Shown here: one piece after another, positions 52,703-61,189 of the stretch
Layout of the letters: each line of letters begins with the position of its first letter
Numbering within the stretch: the stretch's first letter is position 1
DNA from: Paraburkholderia sp. BL10I2N1
GTDB taxonomy: Bacteria; Pseudomonadota; Gammaproteobacteria; Burkholderiales; Burkholderiaceae
Direction: 5' to 3'
Length of the DNA stretch: 64,000 nucleotides
NCBI RefSeq assembly: GCF_004361815.1
Contig: NZ_SNWA01000004.1
Location: 186,001 to 250,000, forward strand
Notes under the pieces: model-generated
Seen by the model: only the letters and a program-made list of their open reading frames with translations
What the model was told of the DNA's origin: nothing
Databases searched by the model: none
Program-made: the position numbers and the translations under genes

Positions 52703-54067
52703 TCACGTTGGGCATCGAACCGATACATCGTCAACGGGCGATCGCCTTCTGACAATGCGCTGGACGCCAAAAAGGAGAACCACAACGCCAAGTGCCTGGA
52801 CACAGGCAATCATGATGAACCCGCTCGCGTAAGCTCCCGTTGCGTCGCGGACATACCCGATCAGAAAAGGCGTAACGAAGCCGGCGACGTTGGCGACAGA
52901 ACTGATCAACGGCACGCCGACCACTAGCGACTTACCGCTGAGGAGGCTGACAGACATTTGCCAGAAGAGCGTTATACCTGCTCCCGTTCCCCCGAAGCCA
53001 AGAACAAGCAGGAAAAACGTCGCGGTAGTACTGCTGTGCCATACGAAAACGAGCGCCGAGAGGCTCGCCGCAGTAAAGACCGACGCCAGCGCACAGTAGA
53101 GCCGTCGACGCTGCGGACTGCCCCCGATGCTACAGATGAGCACATTGCCCAATGCCCCTAAAATGCAGGCTCCAGCGACTGCATGGCCAATCTCTTTGTA
53201 TCCGCCGAATCCCGCCTCACGAAGTATCGTCGGGGAGAAGAAAAACAGTGCCGCCGCGGCGGCAAGGAGGCAGAAGTAGGCGGCGCTCAAGATCCAGACG
53301 GCGGGGTTGAGTAACAGAGGACGCTCGTCTGCGCCGGTATCGTTCATCGTTTCGGCGTTCTTTTGGAGATCATCCTCGACGAGCGTACGCTGTCGCGCCG
53401 AGAGCCACTTGGCGCCGCGGGGCAGATCCGGAAGTATCATGAACGCGACGCACGCCAACACGACCGTAGGGATGGCCTGAGCGAAGAACATCCATCGCCA
53501 GCCCTGAAAGCCGGCCAGTCCGTTCATGTGCTCAAGCATGACTCCCCCCGTTAGACCAATCGTGACCGTCGAGAAGAGCGACCCTGAGTGGAAGATACTG
53601 AAGTTACGCGTGCGCCTTTTCCCCGGGAACCACGCATTGAAGTACAACACGACGCCCGGGTAGAAACCGGCCTCGAACACACCGAGCATAAACCTCAGCG
53701 CGTAGAACGTCGGCGCGCTATTGACGAACGTCATCGCGACACTCGTCAGTCCCCAGGCGCCAGCGATACCAGCAAGCACGGCGCGTGCACCGAACTTCTT
53801 TTGCAGCATCGTGGTAGGGACGCCGAACAGCACGTAGCCGACGAAGAAGAGGCCGGCGCCCAATCCATAGACCGTTTCGCTGAATCGCAGATCCACGACC
53901 ATTTGCAACTTCGCGAAAGCAACGTTCGAACGACTGACCCACGCCAGCATCCATAAGCCAAACAGTATCGGCAGTATCCTCCATTGCGCCGAAGCGTAGG
54001 CCTTCCGAAGGAGGGCGTTGTCATCTGACGATGACCCGTCTACCCAGGCTTGTTTCACGACTTCCAT
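52703..54067 (-). CDS. MFS transporter, ACS (anion:cation symporter) family
   Basis: 454 residues with 12 membrane helices. N-terminal motifs include ILPILFGLWMLAWVSRSNVA, the region typical of ACS-type carriers of galactonate, hexuronates, phthalate and similar carboxylates. The VGYVLFGVPTTMLQKKFGAR loop and GWRWMFFAQAIPTVVLACVA segment fit too. It is the probable uptake system for the acid substrate of this cluster. GGAGG before ATG 54067 supports the start. Transcribed in the same direction as the two genes upstream (CoA-transferase and hydratase). Confidence 0.9.
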   Translation of the reverse strand: MEVVKQAWVDGSSSDDNALLRKAYASAQWRILPILFGLWMLAWVSRSNVAFAKLQMVVDLRFSETVYGLGAGLFFVGYVLFGVPTTMLQKKFGARAVLAGIAGAWGLTSVAMTFVNSAPTFYALRFMLGVFEAGFYPGVVLYFNAWFPGKRRTRNFSIFHSGSLFSTVTIGLTGGVMLEHMNGLAGFQGWRWMFFAQAIPTVVLACVAFMILPDLPRGAKWLSARQRTLVEDDLQKNAETMNDTGADERPLLLNPAVWILSAAYFCLLAAAAALFFFSPTILREAGFGGYKEIGHAVAGACILGALGNVLICSIGGSPQRRRLYCALASVFTAASLSALVFVWHSSTTATFFLLVLGFGGTGAGITLFWQMSVSLLSGKSLVVGVPLISSVANVAGFVTPFLIGYVRDATGAYASGFIMIACVQALGVVVLLFGVQRIVRRRSPVDDVSVRCPT

Positions 54068-54190
54068 TCGGTCCTCCGACGTGTTTTATTGATACCGGAA
54101 ATACAGAACGGACTGCAGCTATCAAAGGTCGCCGGTCACTTCTGCGACTCACTCTCCGAAGCCGATCCGCGCCGCGACACGTGGATGCGT

Positions 54191-55456
54191 CTAGTTGGAC
54201 TGTGCTTCCGCAAGAACAGTGGTGTCGATCTCCTTCGCGGACGGTGGCGGGCCGCCGACCAGAATGCCGGTATCGATTGCATTGCGGATTGCGGTATCCG
54301 CCAGGCCCGCTTCGCGGAACACCTGCTCGTTGTGCTCGCCGCGAAACGCGGGCGCGCTGCGCATTCCAAGCTCGTCATCGGAAAAGTGCCATGGATAGCC
54401 GTGTATCAGATACGAGCCGCCGCGGCGATCCGTGATCTCGTGCACCGCACCCCATTGCTTTGCCCAATCGGTCTCGGCCAATTCCTTCAGCGCACGAATC
54501 TGGCCAATCGCGATCTTGGCCTCGTCGAGTTGCGCATCGAGCGTCTTGAGATCGCGGAACGACAGCATCCACGTCTGGAGCACTGCGTGCAGTGCCTTGT
54601 AGTTCTGCAGGCGGCGCTCAGCGGTGCTGAAACGCGGATCCTGCGCAAGGTCCATACGGCGCATTGCGCGCAAGTAATTCGGAAACGTGTTGCTGCCGAC
54701 GATGCTTTGCGCCGCCACAAACTCTTCGCCACCGGGGCCGACGAAATGCGGTCCGTCGGCGGCACCGAGGATGCCCGGCTCAGCGCCCGTATCGACACCC
54801 GCGAGATCAAGGTGAGCGCGCTCGTTGATCGACAGCATTACGGCCGCCATCGCGACGTCGATGTATTGGCCGCGCCCGGTGACTTCACGCCTGCGCACTG
54901 CCGCGAGCACGGCGATGGTCGCTTGGAGGCCCGCATAGACGTCCGCGTGCGACAGGGGATCGGTCCATCTGCGGCCGCCGCCCGCGCTGTCGAAATGTCG
55001 CAGCGTGTTGTGCGTGAATCCCGTTTCGGCCTGCACGGTCGGCGCGTAGGCCATGCGCGACGCCCACGGGCCGTGTTGCCCGTAGCCTGTGATCGAAACG
55101 TAGACCAGCTTTGGATTGCGCCGGGAAAGCGTGTCGTAGTCGAGTCCAAAACCCTTGAGCGTACCGGCCCGAAAGTTTTCGACGATGATGTCGGCTTCGT
55201 CGCACAGGCGTAGCACGAACTCACGTGCGCCCGGTGCGTTCAGATCGATGCTGATATTGCGCTTGCCGCTATTCTGCTGAGCGTAGTAGCCGGACATGCC
55301 GTCGAGATTCGGGAACGCAGCACGCGACACGTCGGGCCGCGGCGGCTCGATCTTAATCACGTCGGCGCCGAGATCGGCTAGCGTCCGCGCACACAGCGGA
55401 CCGGCCAGCACACGGGAAAAGTCGACGACCTTGAGTCCTTCGAGCGGTCCGGCCAT
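54191..55456 (-). CDS. CaiB/BaiF family III CoA-transferase
   Basis: 421 residues from ATG 55456, one base after the hydratase stop, so translation is coupled. Family motifs include GLKVVDFSRVLAGPLCARTL, ADVIKIEPPRPDVSR, NSGKRNISIDLNAPGAREFV, ADIIVENFRAGTLKGFGLDY and YVSITGYGQHGPW. The conserved catalytic Asp should lie in the DPLSHADVYAG block (family knowledge). It transfers CoA from a donor such as succinyl-CoA to a carboxylic acid. It is followed by the MFS gene. Confidence 0.93.
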   Translation of the reverse strand: MAGPLEGLKVVDFSRVLAGPLCARTLADLGADVIKIEPPRPDVSRAAFPNLDGMSGYYAQQNSGKRNISIDLNAPGAREFVLRLCDEADIIVENFRAGTLKGFGLDYDTLSRRNPKLVYVSITGYGQHGPWASRMAYAPTVQAETGFTHNTLRHFDSAGGGRRWTDPLSHADVYAGLQATIAVLAAVRRREVTGRGQYIDVAMAAVMLSINERAHLDLAGVDTGAEPGILGAADGPHFVGPGGEEFVAAQSIVGSNTFPNYLRAMRRMDLAQDPRFSTAERRLQNYKALHAVLQTWMLSFRDLKTLDAQLDEAKIAIGQIRALKELAETDWAKQWGAVHEITDRRGGSYLIHGYPWHFSDDELGMRSAPAFRGEHNEQVFREAGLADTAIRNAIDTGILVGGPPPSAKEIDTTVLAEAQSN

Positions 55457-55457
55457 G

Positions 55458-56234
55458 TCAGTTCCCTTCGAAAATGGCGGTACCCGGGCCAGCCTTATCG
55501 AAGGCCTCCAGTCCACGTTTGAGATCCTGCGACGCCCAGATCGGCTTTTGCAGTTCGAACATCGCCTCGTCGGCAGCAGCTACGCCCTCGTTGACCGCGA
55601 CCCGCACGAGTTGCTTGGTGGCCGCATGCGCGATGGTCGGACCGGCGGCCAGTTCCTGCGCAACCGACAGCGCCACTTCATCGAGCTTGTCGTCGGGCAC
55701 AACGAGATTGATCAGGCCCCAGCGTTCGAGCGTGGCCGCGTCGTAACGGCGACCGAGCAACGCGAGTTCTTTCGCACGCGCTGGACCTGCTCGCATCACC
55801 TGACGCTGGACGCCGCCGAGCAGCGGATGCAAACCGAGTGCGACCTCGACCGAGCCGATCTTGGCCGATTCGGCAACTACGCTGAAGTCACAGGCGAGCG
55901 CCACTTCGAAGCCACCGCCGAGGCATGTGCCGTTCACCGCGACAACGATCGGGATCGGTAGTGTCTCGAAGCCACGAAGCACCTCAAGCGGATCCATCAG
56001 CGCCTTGCCTTGCTTGGCAATGCGATCCGGAAAAAGCGCCACTTCGGCGCCGGCCGAGAAGTGCCGCAGACCGCTGCGCAGCAGGATCGCGCGCGAGCCG
56101 CGATTCACGGCCGCGTCGAATTCATCGAGTAGCGCGCGATACAGCGTCGGACCCATCAGGTTATGTGGGCGATGGTTCATCGTAAGAACCGTCACATGAT
56201 CTTTAAGTTCGCTCACAACAATTGCTTCGTCCAT
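55458..56234 (-). CDS. Enoyl-CoA hydratase/isomerase family protein
   Basis: 258 residues, GGAG before ATG 56234. It has the crotonase pattern: HFSAGAEVALF (oxyanion-hole region with A/G-G-A-D/E), VVAVNGTCLGGGFEVALACD and FSVVAESAKIGSVEVALGLH, then GLINLVVPDDKLDEVALSVA. The catalytic Glu candidates in this region of the family (GHPEV-like) are replaced, with VALGLHPLLGGVQR in the second active-site loop, so hydratase, isomerase or hydrolase chemistry is possible. It heads the three-gene minus-strand unit with the CoA-transferase and MFS genes. Confidence 0.9.
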   Translation of the reverse strand: MDEAIVVSELKDHVTVLTMNHRPHNLMGPTLYRALLDEFDAAVNRGSRAILLRSGLRHFSAGAEVALFPDRIAKQGKALMDPLEVLRGFETLPIPIVVAVNGTCLGGGFEVALACDFSVVAESAKIGSVEVALGLHPLLGGVQRQVMRAGPARAKELALLGRRYDAATLERWGLINLVVPDDKLDEVALSVAQELAAGPTIAHAATKQLVRVAVNEGVAAADEAMFELQKPIWASQDLKRGLEAFDKAGPGTAIFEGN

Positions 56235-56275
56235 TCTTGCTCCATTTCGTCAGATTCAGACGTCTTTCAATTTAT

Positions 56276-56294
56276 ATGTTAACAAGCATAACAT
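56276..56294. promoter_or_regulatory. Operator-like dyad upstream of the hydratase gene
   Basis: ATGTTA (56276-56281) and TAACAT (56289-56294) are inverted arms seven bases apart. Read on the minus strand, GTTAACAT is shared with the two sites at 57403 and 57470. It lies 42 bases before the hydratase start and probably overlaps its promoter. Confidence 0.5.
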
Positions 56295-56528
56295 TTGAGT
56301 GAGGTGTCGATACCAGCGTTTTCCCTGGCTGAAACAAGTAACAGCAAAAGAGGTTCGCTTCTCTGTCCTAGCAAAAACAATCAGACTACGACGGGACTCG
56401 AGCCGGGGGGCGAGTCTTCGAGCGTTGTAATGAAGTCTTTGATGCGATGTATGTAGCATAACGAACTAAATCATAACGTCGCGATCGATCAGACATACGT
56501 TTGCTCACTAGGCCTGAGGTTGATCCTG

Positions 56529-56780
56529 TCAGTGAGTAGAGGCACGGCTACAGCCCATCGTGGACCGGGCTCCAGCAGGCGGGAATACGCGCCATATGCC
56601 ATCGTCGTGACGAAACAAGAACATCGCCGTGCGGTCCCCTGTCTTTGACACCTCTACACGCACGTAGCATTTCGACCTGGTCCGGTTATTCCGAAATTCG
56701 ATGACTCTAACCTGATGCGTCGTGCCAGGCGCAAGCCAATGTTCGACCAAAGCGCGCAACGACTTTTGTTCACAAGCCAA
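56529..56780 (-). CDS. Small hypothetical protein
   Basis: 83 residues from TTG 56780, with GGAGAG about seven bases upstream. Composition is protein-like (LVEHWLAPGTTHQVRVIEFR, YVRVEVSKTGD, FLFRHDDGIWRVFPP), and short proteins with a C-terminal FFRHDDG-W-VFPP pattern are familiar from Burkholderia, without a known role. The alternative is non-coding DNA. Confidence 0.5.
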   Translation of the reverse strand: MACEQKSLRALVEHWLAPGTTHQVRVIEFRNNRTRSKCYVRVEVSKTGDRTAMFLFRHDDGIWRVFPPAGARSTMGCSRASTH

Positions 56781-57071
56781 AACTCTCTCCGGAAATTGTC
56801 AACAGGCAGGGCGCGGTAGCGAGCTCAGCGCATGGACAGTCTGGACATCGAGCGTGGGCGGGTCGCCGGAACCCATTGCCAACCGCTCGCGAAAAATCAC
56901 CATCCGAAGAACAAAGCTGGGCGGTGAGGGACGGCCTGGCTGCCTCGACGTTCCTGGCCGCCAGGTTCCGAAGGGAACTCACGCTGAAGGAATGCTGGCT
57001 GCTCCATCGTGAACAGCGCCCGCGCTGTCATGCGGCGCGGGCGGCGGACCCGGTAGCCTCCTGGGAGTGTC

Positions 57072-57368
57072 TCAGTCGTCGACACCCGCGACGACGCGCG
57101 CGTCCCTTTCGGCTCCGTCCCCCAGTACGGCCAACGCATTCTGATAAGCCTCACTCTGAAACGTGGCAAGAGCCTGTTCAAAGCTCGGGAATTCGACCAC
57201 GACGGTCCGTTCCTTGAGACCCGCCTGGAACGCAACGACCTCGCCGCCTCGCACGAGGAATTTTCCGCCCGCCGCTTTCACCACCCGTGTCGCGAGGACG
57301 CCGTACGCCGCGAGCTTGCTTGCGTCATGGACCGCCCGATACGCTGCCACCCAATATCCCTTTGCCAT
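57072..57368 (-). CDS. DUF1330 family protein
   Basis: 98 residues from ATG 57368 with GGGAAG upstream. It has the DUF1330 dimeric alpha/beta barrel pattern: KGYWVAAYRAVHDASKLAAY, GGKFLVRGGEVVAFQAGLKE, RTVVVEFPSFEQALATFQSE and YQNALAVL. The family is of unknown biochemical function but is often found in catabolic gene clusters. It is divergent from the aldehyde dehydrogenase and shares its promoter region with two operator-like sites. Confidence 0.92.
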   Translation of the reverse strand: MAKGYWVAAYRAVHDASKLAAYGVLATRVVKAAGGKFLVRGGEVVAFQAGLKERTVVVEFPSFEQALATFQSEAYQNALAVLGDGAERDARVVAGVDD

Positions 57369-57402
57369 TTCGCTTCCCCAGTTGAAAGACACGTGCACAT
57401 AG

Positions 57403-57417
57403 TAACACCGTTAACAT
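57403..57417. promoter_or_regulatory. Operator-like site 1, TAACNNNGTTAACAT
   Basis: TAACACCGTTAACAT: inverted arms TAAC and GTTA spaced by three bases. It is 35 bases before the DUF1330 start. See site 2 and the site upstream of the hydratase. Confidence 0.6.
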
Positions 57418-57469
57418 AGATATCAATGAGGGTTATTCCTGGGCTCAAAAAGCTGGTCAGGGAAAGTGA

Positions 57470-57484
57470 TAACGATGTTAACAT
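57470..57484. promoter_or_regulatory. Operator-like site 2, TAACNNNGTTAACAT
   Basis: TAACGATGTTAACAT is identical to site 1 except for the three spacer bases. It lies about 46 bases before the aldehyde dehydrogenase start. The two copies in one divergent promoter suggest a dimeric repressor, most likely the cluster's TetR. Confidence 0.6.
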
Positions 57485-57529
57485 GGGCCAGTGCGATGAC
57501 TCGATACCAACCTTTTCGCGGAGAACTTC

Positions 57530-58936
57530 ATGCCGTACACGACTATCAATCCTGCTACCGGCGAGATGCTCGCCACCTACGAGGACATATCCGACCAGTT
57601 GCTCGAAGCGAAGCTCGCTGCCGCACAGCGCGCTTTTGAAACCGACTGGCGCCGTCGTCCGGTCAGCGACCGGGCGCGCATTGTGTCGCGCGCGGCAGCG
57701 TTGTTGCGCGAGAAGGCCGACGAATACGCGGGCTATTTGACGTTGGAAATGGGCAAACGCAGCGGCGAAGCACGCAAGGAAGTGGAATCGTCGGCGACCA
57801 TTCTCGACTACTACGCAAAGCATGCGCACGCCTATCTGCAACCGCGCCCACTCGCGGAAGCGCCCGGAGCAGCCGTGCACATCGAGCCAATCGGCGTGCT
57901 CTTCGGTATCGAGCCATGGAATTTTCCGTATTACCAGATTGCACGCGTAGCCGGACCGCAACTGATGGTGGGCAACGTCCTGCTGCTCAAGCATGCGGAA
58001 AGTGTGCCGCAATCGGCGTTGGCCTTCTCTCGGTTGTTCGAGGAAGCAGGCGCGCCCGAAGGCGTCTATACGAATCTGTTTATCTCGATCGAACAGGCCG
58101 GCCGAGTCATCGACGACCCGCGCGTCCAGGGAGTGACACTGACGGGCAGCGAGCGCGCTGGCACCGCGGTCGCTGAGCGTGCCGGCCGTAATCTGAAGAA
58201 GGTCGTGCTCGAACTGGGCGGCAGCGACCCGTTGATTGTACTCGAGGATGCGCCACTCGACTGGGCGATCCAAAGCGCGGTCGCTGGCCGCATGCTCAAT
58301 GCGGGTCAATGCTGCGTGGGTTCCAAGCGCATCATCGTGATCGGCAAGGCGCGCGGCGACGCTTTCCTTGAAGGCTTCGCAAAGCGGATGGCAGCGCTCG
58401 AGACGGGCGATCCAGCCGATCCCGTGACCGCCGTCGCGCCGCTTTCGTCCGAACGCGCGTTGAAGCTGCTGCTTGAGCAGATCGATCGCGCGGCTTCATA
58501 TGGCGCGCGCATCGTGTGTGGCGGCAAGCGCGTCGAGCGCTTGGGCTTCTACTTGCAGCCGACTGTTCTGTCGGATATCACGCCGCAAAATCCGATCTTC
58601 GCCGAAGAACTGTTCGGGCCGGTCGCCGCCTTCCACGTCGTCGAGGACGAAGCCGCCGCGATTGCGCTCGCCAACGGCACGCCGTACGGTCTCGGCGCGT
58701 CGGTGTTCACCGCGGATACCGAACGCGGCGAGCGGGTCGCCGCGCAGATCGACAGCGGCATGGTGTTCATCAATCAGCCGTTCGGCACGGCGGCGGAACT
58801 GCCGTTCGGTGGCATCAAGCGTTCTGGCTTTGGTCGAGAGCTTTCTCAGCTGGGCTTCGACGAGTTCGTCAACAAGAAGCTGATCAAGGTTGCCCCCGTC
58901 GGGGCAGCACCGTTCGGCCCCGCGCGGGCCGCCTGA
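57530..58936 (+). CDS. NAD(P)-dependent aldehyde (succinate-semialdehyde type) dehydrogenase
   Basis: 468 residues with GGAG before ATG 57530. Asn131 (EPWNFPYY), Glu228 (VVLELGGSDP) and catalytic Cys262 in GQCC (NAGQCCVGSKR) are present. C-terminal markers such as EELFGPVAAFHVVEDEAAAI and LPFGGIKRSGFGRELSQLGF fit the NAD-dependent succinate-semialdehyde dehydrogenase group. The lack of the usual long N-terminal extension gives a length of 468, normal for that group. It would oxidise a semialdehyde from the cluster's pathway. The operator-like sites lie just upstream. Confidence 0.93.
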   Translation: MPYTTINPATGEMLATYEDISDQLLEAKLAAAQRAFETDWRRRPVSDRARIVSRAAALLREKADEYAGYLTLEMGKRSGEARKEVESSATILDYYAKHAHAYLQPRPLAEAPGAAVHIEPIGVLFGIEPWNFPYYQIARVAGPQLMVGNVLLLKHAESVPQSALAFSRLFEEAGAPEGVYTNLFISIEQAGRVIDDPRVQGVTLTGSERAGTAVAERAGRNLKKVVLELGGSDPLIVLEDAPLDWAIQSAVAGRMLNAGQCCVGSKRIIVIGKARGDAFLEGFAKRMAALETGDPADPVTAVAPLSSERALKLLLEQIDRAASYGARIVCGGKRVERLGFYLQPTVLSDITPQNPIFAEELFGPVAAFHVVEDEAAAIALANGTPYGLGASVFTADTERGERVAAQIDSGMVFINQPFGTAAELPFGGIKRSGFGRELSQLGFDEFVNKKLIKVAPVGAAPFGPARAA

Positions 58937-59053
58937 ACGTACCTCGGCGCGCCGTCCGCTCATTGCCATGTCCGTCGACGGGTACCTGACTCCGGTCACA
59001 TGACGAGGCGCGCGGTTGTGGCGCTTCATTCATATTTCCTTTGAACGAACACT

Positions 59054-59938
59054 ATGACAAGCAAGACGATTATCAGTTGTGCACTCACTGGAAGCGACGA
59101 TACACCGCGGCTGAACCCTGCAGTGCCGGTCACGCCCGTGCAAATCGCCAATGAGGCCATGGCTGCATGTGAAGCCGGTGCGAGCATCGCACACATTCAC
59201 GTACGGGACCCCAGGACTGGCGTTTCGAGCACTGAGCTGTCGCTCTACAGAGAAGTCGTTTCGCGTATCCGCGATAGCGGGTGCCCGATTCTGATCAATC
59301 TGACGATGGGCCCTGGTGCACGTTTCGTTCCCAGCGACGAAGACCCGAACCGGGGAAGTGAACTAAGTACGATGATGACGCCCGAGGCGCGCGTGCGGCA
59401 TGTGCTCGAGTTGCGTCCGGAAATCTGCACCCTGGACATCGCGACCATGAACTTCGGCAGTCGCGCATTCGTGAACGTGCCCGACCATCTGGTCAAGATG
59501 GCAACCTTGATTGAAGAAGCAGGCGTGAAGCCGGAAATCGAGGTCTTCGATCTGGGGCACGTGCGTCTGGCGCGCCACCTGATCGAAACGCAGGGCATTC
59601 TGCAGGCTCCACTGTTCCAGTTATGTCTTGGCGTGCCATGGGGCGCGTCTGCCGACACCGAGAGCCTTCTTCAGATGAAGCGCTATCTACCCGAGAACGC
59701 CCGCTGGTCGGCGTTCGGCATCTCGCGCGCCCAATTTCCGATCGTGGCGCAAAGCGTGATTCTCGGCGGGCATGTCCGCGTCGGCCTCGAGGACAATCTT
59801 TATCTTGCCAAAGGCGAACTGGCGCCGGGCAACGCAGCGCTGGTCGAACGCGCGGTCAGTATCGTCAAAAGCATCGGCAGGGACGTGGCAACACCTGACG
59901 AGGCTCGCAGCATACTCGACCTTTCCCGTCGCCAATAG
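59054..59938 (+). CDS. BKACE family protein (beta-keto acid cleavage enzyme)
   Basis: 294 residues. Metal-binding HIHVRD (His47, His49, Asp52 region) and the GGHVRVGLEDN motif are intact, and IISCALTGSDDTPRLNPAVP carries the N-terminal Thr/Gly loop. EVFDLGHVRLARHLIE is the middle block. BKACE enzymes (Kce-type) condense a beta-keto acid with acetyl-CoA, giving acetoacetate and a new acyl-CoA. The substrate chain cannot be read from the sequence. It follows the aldehyde dehydrogenase by 117 bases. Confidence 0.94.
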   Translation: MTSKTIISCALTGSDDTPRLNPAVPVTPVQIANEAMAACEAGASIAHIHVRDPRTGVSSTELSLYREVVSRIRDSGCPILINLTMGPGARFVPSDEDPNRGSELSTMMTPEARVRHVLELRPEICTLDIATMNFGSRAFVNVPDHLVKMATLIEEAGVKPEIEVFDLGHVRLARHLIETQGILQAPLFQLCLGVPWGASADTESLLQMKRYLPENARWSAFGISRAQFPIVAQSVILGGHVRVGLEDNLYLAKGELAPGNAALVERAVSIVKSIGRDVATPDEARSILDLSRRQ

Positions 59939-60200
59939 AACGGGAACGACGATGTGATCGCACTTCTATCTGATAAGTCGCAATTGATGGTTGTAAGTCC
60001 GGTCGGCTTCTCAAGGAAGCTGATGAGTAGGACCGATTTCCCTAAAAATGCTGCGTTGCGAAAGCGTTGTTTTTAAGGGGTAGCCTATCCCTGGGCTGCC
60101 TGTACCGCCGCCTCACTCATGTCTGGTTCATCGTTTCTTTCAAGAAAGTTAGATGTTCTGACATAAGAAACGCGGCATCTATTGATGCATGGAGACAAAA

Positions 60201-60632
60201 ATGCCTTTGTGGAATATCTATCATCCGGTCGGTGCCTACACGGCAGAAGACAAGCAGGAGATGGCAAAGCGAATCGCCGACATTTACATCATCCCTCGCT
60301 TCTACGTAGGTGTTCTGTTTCATGAACAGCCGAAAGACTCCTTCTTCATGGGGGGGGAGTCGCGGGGTGATTTTGTCAGAATCAGATTAGATCAATTCGC
60401 CAGACACATCTCCAAGGACGTCGCGTGGACGGAGTCGTGGCTGCGCAAGGCGAACGCTGCGATTGCGCCATTTGTCCAGGATCGGGGCTACCACTACGAG
60501 TTGCATGTCGGCGAAACGCCGCGAGAACTGTGGTTGATCGACAGCATTCGACCACCTCGGCCTGATACGGAAGCCGAGAAGAAATGGAAGCTCGAAAACC
60601 GGGCGTCTCCCTATGAGCCGAGCGAAGGTTGA
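60201..60632 (+). CDS. Tautomerase-superfamily protein (cis-CaaD-like)
   Basis: 143 residues from ATG 60201, where GGAG is six bases upstream; this exposes Pro as residue 1 after Met removal (MPLWNIYHPVGAYTAEDKQE), the catalytic requirement of the superfamily. The in-frame ATG at 60189 would bury it. IPRFYVGVLFHEQPKDSFFM and GDFVRIRLDQFARHIS match the fungal/bacterial cis-CaaD-like tautomerase group. Members act as dehalogenases, hydratases or tautomerases. It sits 260 bases after the BKACE gene and could be part of the same cluster. Confidence 0.85.
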   Translation: MPLWNIYHPVGAYTAEDKQEMAKRIADIYIIPRFYVGVLFHEQPKDSFFMGGESRGDFVRIRLDQFARHISKDVAWTESWLRKANAAIAPFVQDRGYHYELHVGETPRELWLIDSIRPPRPDTEAEKKWKLENRASPYEPSEG

Positions 60633-60676
60633 ATCGATCAGTCACGTCTGAAACGACTCGGAGGCGGAACTCAACC

Positions 60677-60709
60677 GACTGCGGTGAAAGCCGGGCTTTC
60701 ACCGCAGTC
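60677..60709 (+). terminator. Perfect 16-bp inverted repeat after the tautomerase gene
   Basis: The arm at 60677-60692 (GACTGCGGTGAAAGCC) pairs exactly with 60694-60709. A loop of about five bases must form from the inner part. No U tract follows. It is probably a transcript-end hairpin, or a dyad for a protein. Confidence 0.6.
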
Positions 60710-61189
60710 TCTCCCCACCTCCTGACTGCCCGTCTCTCAAAAGTATCGTTTTATAACAAAACGGAGACGTGTTTTGGTCGCGCGCATCTTTCCATCGTTA
60801 TCCTCGGCAATTTTCAGGCCAACGCAGTGCGCCGGAAAAATCGCCACGCTTCCTATTACCCCGCTTTTACTCTCCGCCGCTGGCGTGCTGCGGTACTGGC
60901 GTGTGACGACGCACAGCGATGCAGCGAGTTGCCGTCAGTTGTGAAAGTATCTGGCATCACCACCAATCGTTGCCACGAGCGCGCGAGCCATTCTACAGAC
61001 GGTCGCTCCAGTCATCGGCGGACATCGTGCGTTCATACCTTTGGGCAATGGTTTTCCGTGGGGCTTGCGTCCAAGCTTGATTGTGACCATAATCAAATCT
61101 GGGAGTTATGCATGAGTCCGCAGCCTTGACATCGCGTCGCGCCCGCGGCGGCATGATTCACACCGCAACTCGAGCGAAGGAGAAAGCAC
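60710..61189. other. Non-coding stretch before the MDR gene
   Basis: About 480 bases. No supported gene; an open frame on the plus strand has no ribosome site or family motif. It should contain the promoter for 61190. Confidence 0.35.
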
